Notes: generated by a model from the letters alone, not told the origin. A DNA stretch of 64,000 nucleotides from Spirochaetales bacterium (GCA_016928955.1 JAFGJV010000010.1:1-64000); one strand, 5' to 3'. Shown: positions 29,387 through 40,206, counted from the stretch's first letter. Numbers and translations are program-made.

Positions 29387-29932
29387 TTACTTCACGCCGG
29401 TCTTGCCGACCTTCTTGCGAATGGTCTCCGTCTCGTAGCGGATGCCCTTGCCCTTGTACGGCTCAGGCTTGCGGAGACTGCGGATCTCGCTGGCGAATTT
29501 GCCGACGAGCTGCCTGTTCGTTCCGGACACGACGATCTTCTGGTTGTTGTTCTCGATGGCCACGGCCAGCCCTTCCGGGATGCCCACGTAGACATCGCTG
29601 GAATAGCCCAGGCTGAGCACCAGGAGCTTGCCCTGAACTTCGGCCTTGAAGCCCACGCCGTTGACGATCAGGGCCTTTGAAAAGCCCGAGGTCACGCCAA
29701 CGACCATGTTATCGATCAGCTTGCGGTACAGGCCATGGAAGGCCTTGGTCTGTTTCTCGTCGTTGGCCCTGTCGACCGACACGACGTCGTCCTTGACGCT
29801 GATGGTGATCAGCGACGTGGCCAGCTCCTCATGGAGCTTGCCCTTGGGGCCTTCCACGCTCACCGTGCTACCTTGCACGGCTACCTTCACGCCCTTAGGC
29901 ACGTTAATCGGCTTATAGCCTATCCTCGACAT
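29387..29932 (-). CDS. rplF: 50S ribosomal protein L6
   Basis: MSRIGYKPINVPKGVKV; EPYKGKGIRYETETIRKKVGKTG. Confidence 0.98.
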   Translation of the reverse strand: MSRIGYKPINVPKGVKVAVQGSTVSVEGPKGKLHEELATSLITISVKDDVVSVDRANDEKQTKAFHGLYRKLIDNMVVGVTSGFSKALIVNGVGFKAEVQGKLLVLSLGYSSDVYVGIPEGLAVAIENNNQKIVVSGTNRQLVGKFASEIRSLRKPEPYKGKGIRYETETIRKKVGKTGVK

Positions 29933-29948
29933 GGCGGTTCCCCTCTTC

Positions 29949-30347
29949 TTACCAAACGGTGCAGATCAGCTCGCCGCCGACCTTTTTCTCGACGGCTTTC
30001 CTGCCGGTGGTGACGCCGTCCGAGGTGGAAACGATGAGCGTGCCGTAGCCGTTGTAGACGCGTGGCATGCTCTTGTAGCCGGTATAGACGCGCCGCCCGG
30101 GCCGGGACACCTTCTCGATGCCATGGAGTATGGGCTCTTCCTGCTCGTTATACTTGAGGAAGACGCGTATGTAATTCTGACCTTCCTGCACGATCTTCTT
30201 GAAGTTCTTGATGTAGCCCTCAGTCTTGAGGATCTTTACGATCTCGAGCTTCATGCGCGAGGTAGGGATATCCACCTTCTCATGGCGGGCCATGCTCGCG
30301 TTGCGGACTTTGGTCAGCATGTCGGAGATGGGATCGGAAACGCTCAT
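29949..30347 (-). CDS. rpsH: 30S ribosomal protein S8
   Basis: [29 protein letters not shown]. Confidence 0.98.
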   Translation of the reverse strand: MSVSDPISDMLTKVRNASMARHEKVDIPTSRMKLEIVKILKTEGYIKNFKKIVQEGQNYIRVFLKYNEQEEPILHGIEKVSRPGRRVYTGYKSMPRVYNGYGTLIVSTSDGVTTGRKAVEKKVGGELICTVW

Positions 30348-30357
30348 TCCAGTCCTC

Positions 30358-30543
30358 CTACCAGCTTGATTTGGTGACGCCCGGAATGAGGCCTTCGCTG
30401 GCGAGCTTCCGGAAACAAATACGGCACATATCGAACTTGCGCAGGTAACCGCGCGGCCTGCCGCAAATCTTGCAGCGGTTCACGTGCCTGGTCATATACT
30501 TGGGCTTGGCGAGCGCCTTAAGTATCATCGCTTTCCTGGCCAT
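30358..30543 (-). CDS. rpsN: 30S ribosomal protein S14 (zinc-binding, 61 aa)
   Basis: [39 protein letters not shown]. Confidence 0.97.
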   Translation of the reverse strand: MARKAMILKALAKPKYMTRHVNRCKICGRPRGYLRKFDMCRICFRKLASEGLIPGVTKSSW

Positions 30544-30553
30544 TGTATCTCCC

Positions 30554-31117
30554 TTACTTCCTGAACGGCATGCCCATTTTGGCAAGAAGGCTTTTGGCTT
30601 CCTTGTCCGTGCGGGCGCTCGTCACGATGGCCACGTTCATGCCCATCACCTTCTCGATCTTATCGTAGTCGATCTCCGGGAAGATGATCTGCTCGGTCAG
30701 GCCCATTGAGTAGTTCCCGTGGCCGTCAAACGCGTTCGGATTGACGCCGCGGAAGTCCTTCACGCGCGGCAGGGCCACGTTCATGAGGCGGTCCATGAAC
30801 TCCCACATGTGGGCGCCGCGCAGGGTCACGCGGCAGCCTATTTCCTGGCCTTCGCGGATCTTGAACGTGGCTATGGACTTGCGGGCCTTGGTCTTTACGG
30901 CCTTCTGCCCGGTGATGATGCCTATGTCGTTCACGGCGGCGTCAAGGATCTTCTTGTTCTCCTTGGCCTCACCCACGCCCATGGACACAATCACCTTGAC
31001 GAGCCTGGGAACCTGCATGTCGGAGGAATACGAGTACTCCTTCTTGAGGTCGGGCGCCACCGTCTGGGCGTATATCGTCTTGAGGCGCGGAACGTAGGCG
31101 GTTTTCTTTTCAGCCAT
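30554..31117 (-). CDS. rplE: 50S ribosomal protein L5
   Basis: [47 protein letters not shown]; start re-set to MAEKKTAY. Confidence 0.97.
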   Translation of the reverse strand: MAEKKTAYVPRLKTIYAQTVAPDLKKEYSYSSDMQVPRLVKVIVSMGVGEAKENKKILDAAVNDIGIITGQKAVKTKARKSIATFKIREGQEIGCRVTLRGAHMWEFMDRLMNVALPRVKDFRGVNPNAFDGHGNYSMGLTEQIIFPEIDYDKIEKVMGMNVAIVTSARTDKEAKSLLAKMGMPFRK

Positions 31118-31440
31118 CAAAGGGCCTCCCCGCACTTCCGGCAAACGCGTTTCTTGGCGTCGCCTTCAATCTTATACCCGATCCTGGTGGGGCCGCACTT
31201 CTTGCAGACGATCATCATGTTGGACAGGCGTATGGGCGCCTCGATCTCCACAATGCCGCCGCGGTCGTTCTGCGAGCGCTTGCGCATGGCCTTCTTGACC
31301 ATGTTGAGGCCCTGCACGATGGCGCGTCCCTTGGCCAGGTCGATCTTGACGACCTTGCCCTGCTTGCCCCTCTCCTTGCCGGAGATGACCTGCACGGTGT
31401 CGTCCTTCTTAAGCTTGGTCGTGTGCTTCTGGTCTATCAT
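31117..31440 (-). CDS. rplX: 50S ribosomal protein L24
   Basis: [50 protein letters not shown]. Confidence 0.97.
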   Translation of the reverse strand: MIDQKHTTKLKKDDTVQVISGKERGKQGKVVKIDLAKGRAIVQGLNMVKKAMRKRSQNDRGGIVEIEAPIRLSNMMIVCKKCGPTRIGYKIEGDAKKRVCRKCGEAL

Positions 31441-31450
31441 CGCGCGCTCC

Positions 31451-31819
31451 TTACAGTACCTCGGGGGCCAGCGACACGATCTTCATGTAGTCCTTGTCGC
31501 GCAGCTCGCGCGCCACCGGACCGAAGATACGCTTGCCCTTCGGGTTCTTGTTCGCGTCGATGATGACGCAAGCGTTGTCATCGAACCGTATGTACGTTCC
31601 GTCCGGGCGGCGGTATTCCTTGTGCACCCTGACGATAACGGCCTTTTCCACGGTTCCCTTCTTGATGGCGGAGTTCGGGAGGACGTCTTTGACGGCCACC
31701 ACGATGATATCCCCCACCGAGGCGTAGCGCCGCTTGGAACCGCCCAGCACCTTGATGCACTGGACGCTCCTGGCGCCGGAATTGTCGGCCACATTCAGCC
31801 TTGATTCTACCTGTATCAT
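31451..31819 (-). CDS. rplN: 50S ribosomal protein L14
   Basis: [39 protein letters not shown]. Confidence 0.98.
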   Translation of the reverse strand: MIQVESRLNVADNSGARSVQCIKVLGGSKRRYASVGDIIVVAVKDVLPNSAIKKGTVEKAVIVRVHKEYRRPDGTYIRFDDNACVIIDANKNPKGKRIFGPVARELRDKDYMKIVSLAPEVL

Positions 31820-31837
31820 GTCGTTTCCCCCGGCCCT

Positions 31838-32101
31838 CTACCTGGCCCGCTCGACGATTTCGGCGAGCCTCCAGCGCTTGTCCCTGGACAAGGGCCTGGT
31901 TTCCTCGACGCGCACGGTGTCACCCACCTTGGCGTCGTTGGTTTCGTCATGAGCCTTCACCTTGTTGCTCCGGGTGAGGTACTTCTTGTACAGCGGGTGC
32001 AGCTTTCGCATCATGATCTCGACGACGATGGTCTTGTCCATCTTGTCGCTCACCACGATGCCCTGCAGGACCTGCTTGTCTTTCCTGGTCTTGGCTTCCA
32101 T
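31838..32101 (-). CDS. rpsQ: 30S ribosomal protein S17
   Basis: [42 protein letters not shown]. Confidence 0.97.
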   Translation of the reverse strand: MEAKTRKDKQVLQGIVVSDKMDKTIVVEIMMRKLHPLYKKYLTRSNKVKAHDETNDAKVGDTVRVEETRPLSRDKRWRLAEIVERAR

Positions 32102-32117
32102 CTATCCCGCTCCTCGC

Positions 32118-32330
32118 TTAGGCCTTGGCCGCCGTGGCGGCTTCGGTCCGTTCGCGCTGGCAAATCAGGGTGTTGAGCCTGGCTATCTGCCTGCGCAGGT
32201 TCCGCTTCTGGAGCGGATTGTCGACATGGCCCACGACCATCTGGATGCGAAGGTCGAAATATTTCTTCCTGAGCTCCTCGCGCTTGGCCGTGAGCTCGTC
32301 GAGCTTGAGCTCCTTGAACGAGTTCTTCAT
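32118..32330 (-). CDS. rpmC: 50S ribosomal protein L29
   Basis: [55 protein letters not shown] inside a longer artefactual ORF. Confidence 0.96.
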   Translation of the reverse strand: MKNSFKELKLDELTAKREELRKKYFDLRIQMVVGHVDNPLQKRNLRRQIARLNTLICQRERTEAATAAKA

Positions 32331-32334
32331 TCGA

Positions 32335-32757
32335 TCACTCCATCTCCATGTCGGCACGGACCACAAACCGGGTCTTGATGGGCAGTTTGGACCCGGCCAG
32401 GCGCATGGCCTCTGCCGCGGTTTCCCTGGGGACGCCGGCCAGTTCGAACATGACGGTGCCGGGCTTGACCACGGCCACCCACCACTCGGGACCGCCCTTG
32501 CCCTTGCCCTGGCGCGTCTCGAGCGGCTTCTTGCTGTACGGCTTGTCCGGGAAAATGCGGATCCACAGCTTACCGCCGCGCTTGATGTAGCGGTTGAGGG
32601 CCACGCGGGCGGCCTCAAGCTGGCGGTTGGTGATCCACATGGGCTCCTGGCACATGAGGCCGTATTCGCCGAACGAAACCTCGTTGCCGCCGGTGGCTTC
32701 CCCCTTGGGTCGGCCGCGCTGTACCTTGCGGTGCTTAACTCTCTTGGGTGCAAGCAT
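32335..32757 (-). CDS. rplP: 50S ribosomal protein L16
   Basis: [57 protein letters not shown]. Confidence 0.98.
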   Translation of the reverse strand: MLAPKRVKHRKVQRGRPKGEATGGNEVSFGEYGLMCQEPMWITNRQLEAARVALNRYIKRGGKLWIRIFPDKPYSKKPLETRQGKGKGGPEWWVAVVKPGTVMFELAGVPRETAAEAMRLAGSKLPIKTRFVVRADMEME

Positions 32758-32760
32758 GGC

Positions 32761-33543
32761 TCAGCTCCTCGCCTCACGCGGCGCGCGGCCGCCTCTGTCA
32801 CCGGACCTGGGGGCGCGCGAACCGCGCTCGCCTGAGCGCTCGGAGCGCTCGCCGTGTTCGCGGCGCGCGCGGCCGGGCATGAGGCCGGCGTCATCTTTCT
32901 TGTCGCCCGTGAGGGCGTTGTCGCTCTTGCAGATCCACACCTTGACGCCGATCTTGCCGTACGTTGTGTTGGCCTCGTAGAAGCCGTAGTCGATGTCGGC
33001 GCGGAGGGTATGGAGCGGCACGCGGCCTTCCTTGTACTCCTCGGTGCGGCTCATGTCGGCGCCGCCAAGGCGGCCGGACATGCGGACCTTGCAGCCCTGG
33101 GCGCCGCCCTTCATGGCGTTGCCTACGGCCATCTTCATGGTGCGGCGGAACGAACCGCGCCCCTCGAGCTGGCGGCACACGCCCTGGGCAACGATCTGCG
33201 CGTTGGTCTCGATCTTCTTCACTTCCTTGATCTTGATGTTGATCTTCTTGGAAGCGTACTTCTGGAGCTCGAGACCTATGCGCTCTATGTTGGCGCCCTT
33301 CTGGCCGATGAGCACGCCGGGCTTGGCCGTGTGGATGACGATGGTCACCTTCTGCGGATGCCTGACGATCTCTATCTCTGATATGTCGGCGCCACGCGCC
33401 TCCGGGAGCTCATACATGCGCTTGCGCAGGTTGAGATCCTCGTGGAGGGTCTTGGCATAGTCGCGCGGATCCACGTACCAGCGAGACTTCCAGTCCTTGT
33501 TGATGCCGATGCGCAGGCCGATCGGATTGACTTTCTGTCCCAC
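32761..33543 (-). CDS. rpsC: 30S ribosomal protein S3 with R/G/S-rich C-terminal tail
   Basis: [24 protein letters not shown]; tail [36 protein letters not shown]. Confidence 0.98.
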   Translation of the reverse strand: MGQKVNPIGLRIGINKDWKSRWYVDPRDYAKTLHEDLNLRKRMYELPEARGADISEIEIVRHPQKVTIVIHTAKPGVLIGQKGANIERIGLELQKYASKKINIKIKEVKKIETNAQIVAQGVCRQLEGRGSFRRTMKMAVGNAMKGGAQGCKVRMSGRLGGADMSRTEEYKEGRVPLHTLRADIDYGFYEANTTYGKIGVKVWICKSDNALTGDKKDDAGLMPGRARREHGERSERSGERGSRAPRSGDRGGRAPREARS

Positions 33544-33544
33544 G

Positions 33545-33916
33545 TTACGCCTCCGCCCTTGCGATTTCGTCGACGACCACGGATATGTGGCACATCTGCT
33601 TGACCAGCATGTCGGCGCGGCCGCGGGCGCGGAACCACACGCGTCGCATGCGGGGACCTTCGTTCACCTGTATCTCTTTGACGTACAGCATGTCCTCGCC
33701 CAGCTTGCGGTTCTTGTTGAGCGCGTTAGCCGCGGCGGACATGACCACCTTGCGTATGAGCCGAGCGCCTTTGTGGGGCATGTTGTCCAGTATGGACACC
33801 GCCGTGGTGTACGGCTTGTTGCGGACCAGATCCGCAACCGGCCTAATCTTGGACGGCGACCCCATCAGGTACTTGGCGCAAGCCGGAAACCCGGATTTCT
33901 TTTCCATCTTGCTCAC
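33545..33916 (-). CDS. rplV: 50S ribosomal protein L22
   Basis: [52 protein letters not shown]. Confidence 0.97.
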   Translation of the reverse strand: MSKMEKKSGFPACAKYLMGSPSKIRPVADLVRNKPYTTAVSILDNMPHKGARLIRKVVMSAAANALNKNRKLGEDMLYVKEIQVNEGPRMRRVWFRARGRADMLVKQMCHISVVVDEIARAEA

Positions 33917-34195
33917 CTACTTCCCGGCTTTCTTGTCCGAGCCCGAATGGCCGCGGAACACACGGGTGGGCGCAAACTCGCCGAGCTTGTGCCCGACAAG
34001 GTTTTCGGTCACGTAGACCGGCACCCAGCTCTTGCCATTGTGGACGGACAGGGTAATGCCGACCATTTCGGGAATGATGGTCGAGCAGCGGGAGAAGGTC
34101 TTGATGACCTTCTTGTCCCCTGCCTTGGCCGCATCGACCACCTTCTTGTACAGGCTCTTCTCTATGAACGGGCCCTTCTTTACTGACCTGGACAT
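33917..34195 (-). CDS. rpsS: 30S ribosomal protein S19
   Basis: [62 protein letters not shown]. Confidence 0.98.
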   Translation of the reverse strand: MSRSVKKGPFIEKSLYKKVVDAAKAGDKKVIKTFSRCSTIIPEMVGITLSVHNGKSWVPVYVTENLVGHKLGEFAPTRVFRGHSGSDKKAGK

Positions 34196-34211
34196 GGTTG
34201 GCTCCTATCCC

Positions 34212-35039
34212 TTACTTGCGGCGCTTCACGATGAAGCGGCTGGACGGCTTGTGAGGATCGCGCGTCTTGTAACCCTTACAAGGCTGGCCCCATGGGGTGA
34301 CCGGCTGCTTGTAACCCTTGCCGCGGCCCTCGCCGCCGCCGTGCGGGTGATCCACCGGGTTCATAGCGACGCCTCGCACACGCGGGCGCTTGCCGAGCCA
34401 GCGGACGCGGCCCGCCTTGCCCATGCGCTCGTTCATGTGGTCCTCGTTGCCGACGCTACCGATGGTGGCCATGCACTTCTTGAAGACCAGCCTGAGCTCG
34501 TTGGACGGAAGCTTGAGCGTGACGTAGTCGCCGTCGGTACCGACGATCAGCGCGCCGGCTCCGGCCGAGCGGGCCATCTGGGCGCCGCGGCCGAGGTTCA
34601 GCTCGACGTTGTGCACCGTGAAGCCCACGGGGATCTTCTCAAGCGGCAGGGCGTTACCCACCTCAATGGGGGCCTCGGGGCCGCTCATGATCTTCTGTCC
34701 CACAGCCAGCCCCTTGGGGCTGATGATGTAGCGCTTCTCACCGTCCGAGTAGTTCACAAGGGCGATGTTGGCAGAGCGGTTCGGGTCGTACTCGATGGAG
34801 GCGATGGTGCCCGGCACGCCGTGCTTGTCGCGCTTCCAGTCGATCAGGCGGTACTTGCGCTTGTGTCCGCCGCCCTTGCGGCGAACCGATATGCGGCCGT
34901 TGGACGCGCGTCCTGCGGACTGCTTCTTGCCCTGGGTGAGCGCCTTCTGGGGCTCGTTGCCGAGGGTGAGCTCTTCGTTCACCACCTGCACCCGGTGCCT
35001 GAGTCCGGGGGTTATCGGCCTGAAAGTCTTGATAGCCAT
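34212..35039 (-). CDS. rplB: 50S ribosomal protein L2
   Basis: [46 protein letters not shown]. Confidence 0.98.
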   Translation of the reverse strand: MAIKTFRPITPGLRHRVQVVNEELTLGNEPQKALTQGKKQSAGRASNGRISVRRKGGGHKRKYRLIDWKRDKHGVPGTIASIEYDPNRSANIALVNYSDGEKRYIISPKGLAVGQKIMSGPEAPIEVGNALPLEKIPVGFTVHNVELNLGRGAQMARSAGAGALIVGTDGDYVTLKLPSNELRLVFKKCMATIGSVGNEDHMNERMGKAGRVRWLGKRPRVRGVAMNPVDHPHGGGEGRGKGYKQPVTPWGQPCKGYKTRDPHKPSSRFIVKRRK

Positions 35040-35057
35040 AATGTTCCCCTATCCTTC

Positions 35058-35342
35058 TTAGGCGCCTTCAAAGGCCTTGATGGTCTCGCCCTTGGCGAGC
35101 TTGACAATGGCCTTTTTCCAGGAAGACGTGTAGCCCGAGCGATATCGAACGCGCTTGGGCTTGCCCTTGACATTCATGATGGAGCAGGAGACCGGATGCA
35201 CGTTGAACATGCGGCGCACGGCTTCCAGGACCTGGGTCTTGTCAGCGCGCTGGTCCACGCGGAAGACGTACTTGCCTTCCTCGCGCATCAGGTTGGTCTT
35301 CTCGCTCAGCACCGGCTCTATAAGTATGCTGTCGTACTGCAT
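35058..35342 (-). CDS. rplW: 50S ribosomal protein L23
   Basis: ILIEPVLSEKTNLMREEGKYVFRVDQRADKTQVLEAVRRMFNV. Confidence 0.97.
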   Translation of the reverse strand: MQYDSILIEPVLSEKTNLMREEGKYVFRVDQRADKTQVLEAVRRMFNVHPVSCSIMNVKGKPKRVRYRSGYTSSWKKAIVKLAKGETIKAFEGA

Positions 35343-35354
35343 TCCGGGCCTTCC

Positions 35355-35990
35355 TTACTTGTCCGCGTAAAAATCGTTCAGGCTCTTGACCGCGGACTCC
35401 ATGACAAGCACGGTTCGCCCGTAGAAAAGGTCGTGAGCCCGGAGGCGGTTGTACGAGAGGAAGTGGAGCCACGGGATATTGCGCCCCGCGCGCTTCACCA
35501 TGCCGTCGTCATCCTTGAGGATGACCACGGTCCGCTCGGCCTTGTCCTGCGGCAGGAAATTCTTGAGGATGGCGGCCAAATCCTTGGTCTTGCCATTCTC
35601 GATGGTGAAGTCCTCCACCACCTTCATGGAGGCGTTCTGGGCCTTGAGGCTCAGGATGCTCTTCATGGCCAGGCGCTTGGCCTTCTTGGGCATGGAGTAC
35701 GAATAGTCGCGCGGATGCGGACCGAACACGATGCCGCCGCCCACGTACTGGGGAGCCTTGACGTCACCCTGGCGGGCGCGGCCGGTTCCCTTCTGTCCGA
35801 AAGGCTTGCGGTTGGTTCCATGAACCTCCGCGCGGGTCTTGGTGTCGGCGGTGCCGACGCGCATATTGGCAAGCTCGTTGTTGATGGCGTACCAGATCAC
35901 GTCCTCGTTGACCGGCAGGCCAAAGACCTTGTCGGACAGCTCGACGCTCCGGAGCTCCTTGCCTTGTACGGAAAAGACTTTGCTTTCCAT
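35355..35990 (-). CDS. rplD: 50S ribosomal protein L4
   Basis: [45 protein letters not shown]. Confidence 0.98.
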   Translation of the reverse strand: MESKVFSVQGKELRSVELSDKVFGLPVNEDVIWYAINNELANMRVGTADTKTRAEVHGTNRKPFGQKGTGRARQGDVKAPQYVGGGIVFGPHPRDYSYSMPKKAKRLAMKSILSLKAQNASMKVVEDFTIENGKTKDLAAILKNFLPQDKAERTVVILKDDDGMVKRAGRNIPWLHFLSYNRLRAHDLFYGRTVLVMESAVKSLNDFYADK

Positions 35991-36002
35991 CTCAGTCTAT
36001 CC

Positions 36003-36629
36003 TCACTTCGCTTTCTTCACGGCGGAGCGCACCACCACAAGGGCGTTGCGGGGACCGGGGACGGCGCCGCGGATGACGATAAAGCCGTTTTCGGCGTCCA
36101 CGCGCAGGACCTTCAGGTTCTGGACGGTTACACGCTCATGGCCCATGTGTCCGGGGAGCTTGACATTCTTGAAGGACTTGTGCGGATAGGTGCTCTGGCC
36201 GGTGGAACCCGGTTCGCGGTGGAACTTGGAGCCGTGCGTGTTGCGACCGCCTCCGAAACCCCAGCGCTTGACCACGCCCTGAAAGCCCTTGCCCTTGCTG
36301 GTGGCCACGACGTCCACAAAGCGGGTGCCGTTGAACAGATCCACCCCGAGCGCCTGGCCGACCTCGACCTGGGCCGGGAAGTCGCGCATCTCGCGGACGA
36401 CCTTCTTGGGCGCAACCCCTTCAGGGAACTGGCCGGCGAAGGGCTTGGTCACGCGGACCTTCTTCATGTCCTGGACGCCGAGGATCACGGCATTGTAGCC
36501 GTCTTTCTCCTCGGTCTTCCGGCCTATGACCGTATTGGCCTCGACGGCGATGACCGTGGCCGGCGAAAGCCGTCCGGTTTCGTCGAAGACCTGGGTCATG
36601 CCGATCTTCTTTCCGATAAGTGCTAGCAT
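36003..36629 (-). CDS. rplC: 50S ribosomal protein L3
   Basis: [48 protein letters not shown]. Confidence 0.98.
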   Translation of the reverse strand: MLALIGKKIGMTQVFDETGRLSPATVIAVEANTVIGRKTEEKDGYNAVILGVQDMKKVRVTKPFAGQFPEGVAPKKVVREMRDFPAQVEVGQALGVDLFNGTRFVDVVATSKGKGFQGVVKRWGFGGGRNTHGSKFHREPGSTGQSTYPHKSFKNVKLPGHMGHERVTVQNLKVLRVDAENGFIVIRGAVPGPRNALVVVRSAVKKAK

Positions 36630-36672
36630 CGGTTTCTCCTAGCGTTGAACGGTACGGTACGAAACCGTCCGT

Positions 36673-36978
36673 TTACTGCTTGATTTCCACATCCACGCCG
36701 GCGGGCAGCTCGAGCTTCATCAGCGCGTCCATCACGTCGGGCGTAGGGCTCAGAATGTCGATCAGTCGCTTGTGCGTCCGCATCTCGAACTGCTCGCGCG
36801 CCTTCTTATGGACGTGCGGCGACCGAAGCACGGTGTACTTGCTGATCTTGGTCGGGAGCGGAATCGGTCCCAACACCTTGGCCCCGGCCTTCTGGACGGT
36901 GCTGACGATGGACTTCGCGCTGTCGTCTATAAGGCGGACGTCGAAACCCCTGAGTCTGACACGGATCCTGTCTTTCAT
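36673..36978 (-). CDS. rpsJ: 30S ribosomal protein S10
   Basis: [25 protein letters not shown]...[39 protein letters not shown]. Confidence 0.98.
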   Translation of the reverse strand: MKDRIRVRLRGFDVRLIDDSAKSIVSTVQKAGAKVLGPIPLPTKISKYTVLRSPHVHKKAREQFEMRTHKRLIDILSPTPDVMDALMKLELPAGVDVEIKQ

Positions 36979-37147
36979 GTGTCCTCCAAAGAACGCTTGC
37001 GCCGGCGCATCCGGACCGTACCCTGGCGGGCGTGCCCGAAAACCCATGCGCTCGGGGTCGTGGAACCCCGCACAGCGAAACGCGGAACCCGCGATCGCGA
37101 CCGCCGCCCTGAACGGACGCCACGGCGCCCAGACGGACAGTCGGGGA

Positions 37148-37176
37148 ATAATGCCGGAACGGAGGAAAAATGTCAA
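37148..37176 (-). promoter_or_regulatory. S10 operon promoter TTGACA-17-CATTAT
   Basis: -35 at 37171-37176, -10 at 37148-37153 (minus strand); ~165-nt leader to rpsJ. Confidence 0.65.
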
Positions 37177-37349
37177 GGGCCAGGAAACATTCGTGGCCTA
37201 TCGCCAGGTCTAAGGATCCTGCGCGCCAGGCGGGACCATGGCCAGGGGCAACAAAAGCCTCCCGGCGGCTTGCGATTGCCTTATGGAGCCGTTATGAGTA
37301 TCTATGACTGGAGTTTTTAGAGACCCTTTTATATGACACGGAGGATACC

Positions 37350-37898
37350 ATGAAAGTAGCAAGCCTGCTGTCCGGTTTCGTTCTTACGGCCATCCTGGCC
37401 TCCTGCGCCACCACACCGGCTGGCATGGGCCCCCTGGAGGTAGTGCCGGAAGTCGACCCTGTCCGCTATGCCGGACGCTGGTACGAAATTGCCCGGTTCC
37501 AGCACGGTTTTGAGAAGAGCATCGTGGGCGCCACGGCAGAGTACACCCTGCGGGACGACGGCACCATAGGCGTGGTCAACAGCGGCTTCAAGAAAACGCT
37601 GGACGGCCGGTATACATCGGTCAAGGCGGTGGCTCGGGTGCCCGACACAGCCGCCCCCGGCCGCCTTAAGGTAAAATTCTTCGGCCTGTTCGAGTCCGAC
37701 TACCTGATTTTTGGCCTGGACGCCGAGAACTACAGCTGGGCCCTGGTCGGCAACGACAGCAGGGATTACCTCTGGTTCCTGTCCAGAACCCCGGAAGTAG
37801 ACAGCCAAACCCTTGAAATGATGAAAAACATAGCCCTGGGGCAAGGGTATGACCTGTCTGGCCTCTACCTGGTGCCGCAAAAGGCCCGCGAGGACTGA
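37350..37898 (+). CDS. Outer-membrane-type lipoprotein, lipocalin (Blc) family
   Basis: Lipobox LASC; DPVRYAGRWYEIARFQHGFEK; DYLIFGLDAENYSWALVGNDSRDYLWFLSRTP. Confidence 0.9.
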   Translation: MKVASLLSGFVLTAILASCATTPAGMGPLEVVPEVDPVRYAGRWYEIARFQHGFEKSIVGATAEYTLRDDGTIGVVNSGFKKTLDGRYTSVKAVARVPDTAAPGRLKVKFFGLFESDYLIFGLDAENYSWALVGNDSRDYLWFLSRTPEVDSQTLEMMKNIALGQGYDLSGLYLVPQKARED

Positions 37899-37915
37899 AC
37901 GAGCCTACATAAACA

Positions 37916-37948
37916 CCTGGGCGGCCGCCTTACAGGCGGCCGCCCAGG
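37916..37948. terminator. Perfect 14-bp inverted repeat between convergent genes (possible bidirectional terminator)
   Basis: CCTGGGCGGCCGCC TTACA GGCGGCCGCCCAGG; no T-tract. Confidence 0.6.
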
Positions 37949-37981
37949 CTCCTTGGATTCCGGTCGCTTCCAGCGCCTACC

Positions 37982-38815
37982 CTACTCTACGAGTATGCTC
38001 AAGGTTAGTTCGTCTCCCAGAATCTCCATCCCTTTTTCTATTTTGTAGGTGACGCTGTCCGACGTGCACTGGACGGGCAACATGACGAACTGCGCGGTGT
38101 CAACGTAGTTGCTGTCATCCAGAAACTGCTCCCTGCTCATGGACGCCAGGTCGGTCACCAGGAGGTAGAGCGTCGCGCCAGTCATGTCGAATTCCATCTG
38201 GAAGCCGCGGCGGCCCACTTTCAGCTCCCCGGACTCCTTGTGGAGTAGCTCGAACACGAGGTCGGGCCTGAAAACGAGCTTCCATTGGTCGTTTTCCATC
38301 ACCACCGTTTTGCCCGTCTCGTCCGACGTGGGGTTGAGTACGTATTTTATATACGACGACAGCGCGTCCTGCCCGCCGCCCTGGAGCCTCGCCAGATCCA
38401 GCTTGGCGCTCAAGCCCGTGGCCTTTTCCTCAACCTGGTATTCGATCCTGCCAGCGTTCTCTACCCCGTAGGCGCTGTACTCCTTGCCAGCCTGGAACAG
38501 GACAATCACCGTGGACGGCATAAGCACGTAGGTTTTCCCCGTGTCGTAACGTATGGCCAGGGTATGGGTCCCCGGCGCCAGACGCACGATCTGCTCAACC
38601 TTGGCCGCGTCCGTAACGGACCAGCCGACAGGGTCGTTGTCGACCTTGGATATCTGCAGGTAGGGGTGGATATACAGGGTGGCAAAGTCCCCGATATCCG
38701 CGTTGTCCGGGTTGTAATAGCCCCGGTCCACCGGTTCTGCCTTGACGCTTTCCGGAGCGCTCACGCACGACACAAGGGTAGCGCAGGCAAGCAGAAACGC
38801 CATTATCTTTTTCAT
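37982..38815 (-). CDS. Hypothetical lipoprotein
   Basis: MKKIMAFLLACATLVSCVSAPE lipobox; no family recognised. Confidence 0.75.
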   Translation of the reverse strand: MKKIMAFLLACATLVSCVSAPESVKAEPVDRGYYNPDNADIGDFATLYIHPYLQISKVDNDPVGWSVTDAAKVEQIVRLAPGTHTLAIRYDTGKTYVLMPSTVIVLFQAGKEYSAYGVENAGRIEYQVEEKATGLSAKLDLARLQGGGQDALSSYIKYVLNPTSDETGKTVVMENDQWKLVFRPDLVFELLHKESGELKVGRRGFQMEFDMTGATLYLLVTDLASMSREQFLDDSNYVDTAQFVMLPVQCTSDSVTYKIEKGMEILGDELTLSILVE

Positions 38816-38832
38816 ACGGTTCCTCCTGTGCA

Positions 38833-39213
38833 TTACCGGCTATCCGCCGGACGCCGTTCCTCCACAAACTGTATCCGTGTTCCGTCGGGATCTTCTATAT
38901 AGATGAAACGTATGCCCGGCCCCGGCTCGAACGGCCCCAGAACGGGTCCGGAATACGCGCCTTTCAAGTCGGACAGCTTGTCCTCCAGGGAAGCCACGGT
39001 AAAACCGAGCGACACGTCCTTGCCGTGGACCGGATCGGGGTTGTTGTTGTTCCTTATCAATTCAACCTGGGTGCCTCCCTTGCCCACGAAGGCGATACTT
39101 GTGCCCGGCACGGGCTCGAACCTGCGGTCAAGCTCCAGGCCGACCAGCTTTGTGTAGAAAGCGAGAGACGCGTCCAGGTCGGACACGTTCAGCGTTACCC
39201 AGCAAAATCCCAT
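38833..39213 (-). CDS. VOC-family (glyoxalase/bleomycin-resistance fold) protein
   Basis: FCWVTLNVSDLDASLAFYTKLVGLELDRR...; GPGIRFIYIEDPDGTRIQFVEE. Confidence 0.88.
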   Translation of the reverse strand: MGFCWVTLNVSDLDASLAFYTKLVGLELDRRFEPVPGTSIAFVGKGGTQVELIRNNNNPDPVHGKDVSLGFTVASLEDKLSDLKGAYSGPVLGPFEPGPGIRFIYIEDPDGTRIQFVEERRPADSR

Positions 39214-39248
39214 GGCATGCTCCAATCCGCCCGGCTGAATCCGGGCGC

Positions 39249-40085
39249 CTAGGCCAGCTCGAACCCGTATGTCGCGGCCAGCCTCCGCAGTAATTCCTCG
39301 TCCGGCCGATCTAAAGGCGCGCCGATTTTAACGTAGGAGCCGATGATGCGGTCTCGGTCGTCGCGGATCGGCGCGTACGAGTAGTGATTGACCAGCATAC
39401 GCTTGATTGCCTTGTTGTATACGTAAAAGACCACGTCGGTGCCACTCTCACCCGCCAGCGCTCGCATGCTGGCCAGGCGGGTGCCGTCCTGTGGTTCTCC
39501 CGACTCGCTGAACGCGACTATGGCTTCCGAGTAGTCCGAAAAGCGCGTCTGGACCATGGCCGGGTCGGAAAGGCCCTGTACGGCTTGGTAGGATTTATTG
39601 AAGAACACGACGTCGCCGTTAAGGTCGCAGATGAAGATGGGCTCGGCCGCGTTCTCAAGGGCTGTTTTTATGTAGCGCGAGTACATCTGGCTGCTTTTTT
39701 TCTCCAGAAACAGGCGGTATGCCATCTTGATGGACGCGTCATAAGCCACGATGTTGGACGATTTGACGATATACCCGTAACTGGTGATGCTTTCCGTCAA
39801 GGATATGGTTTCTGGCTCCGTGTGCGACGACACAAAGATTATGGGCAGGTCCCGACGCTTGAGGATGTCCCGGGAAGCGCTTATGCCGTTCGCGTGCGGA
39901 CCCAAGTCGATGTCCATGAGCACCAGGGACACGTCGGCGTCGTCCACGGCTTGCCGGACGGCCGCCTCTGCGTTGGTAGTGTGCGCGACGCGATACCCCA
40001 GCTTTTCCAGCCTGGCCTTGGTGGCCATGCCTATGATCGCCTCATCCTCCACCAATAGAATGGTGCCGTCAGCAAGCGGAGCCAT
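39249..40085 (-). CDS. Response regulator receiver + PAS domain protein without recognisable output domain
   Basis: ILLVEDEAIIGMATKARLEKLGY...LVLMDIDLG...IVKSS; PAS-like ALENAAEPIFICDLNGDVVFFNKSYQAVQGL. Confidence 0.85.
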   Translation of the reverse strand: MAPLADGTILLVEDEAIIGMATKARLEKLGYRVAHTTNAEAAVRQAVDDADVSLVLMDIDLGPHANGISASRDILKRRDLPIIFVSSHTEPETISLTESITSYGYIVKSSNIVAYDASIKMAYRLFLEKKSSQMYSRYIKTALENAAEPIFICDLNGDVVFFNKSYQAVQGLSDPAMVQTRFSDYSEAIVAFSESGEPQDGTRLASMRALAGESGTDVVFYVYNKAIKRMLVNHYSYAPIRDDRDRIIGSYVKIGAPLDRPDEELLRRLAATYGFELA

Positions 40086-40107
40086 ACAGAGCCTCCCACC
40101 TTCAGAG

Positions 40108-40194
40108 CCAATTTCAAAAGTCGGTTACTTCTGAAATTGGCTTTGCGATTGCTCGCGGTTGTTTGCATATATCGCAACCGCTACGCACATCACG
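40108..40194. repeat. Dispersed hairpin repeat, copy 2
   Basis: About 80/87 identical to 2091-2177; stem GCCAATTTCA/TGAAATTGGC and GCGGTTG/CAACCGC. Confidence 0.85.
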
Positions 40195-40206
40195 TCTCAA
40201 TATGTA

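Noticed and set aside
32118-32894. 258-aa minus ORF covering rpmC and overlapping rplP
   Set aside because: Only the C-terminal 70 aa is real (L29); the N-terminal part is out-of-frame readthrough of rplP
34032-36626. 864-aa + strand ORF antisense to rplB/rplW/rplD/rplC
   Set aside because: Entirely opposite to strongly conserved ribosomal genes; artefact of GC-rich codon usage suppressing antisense stops
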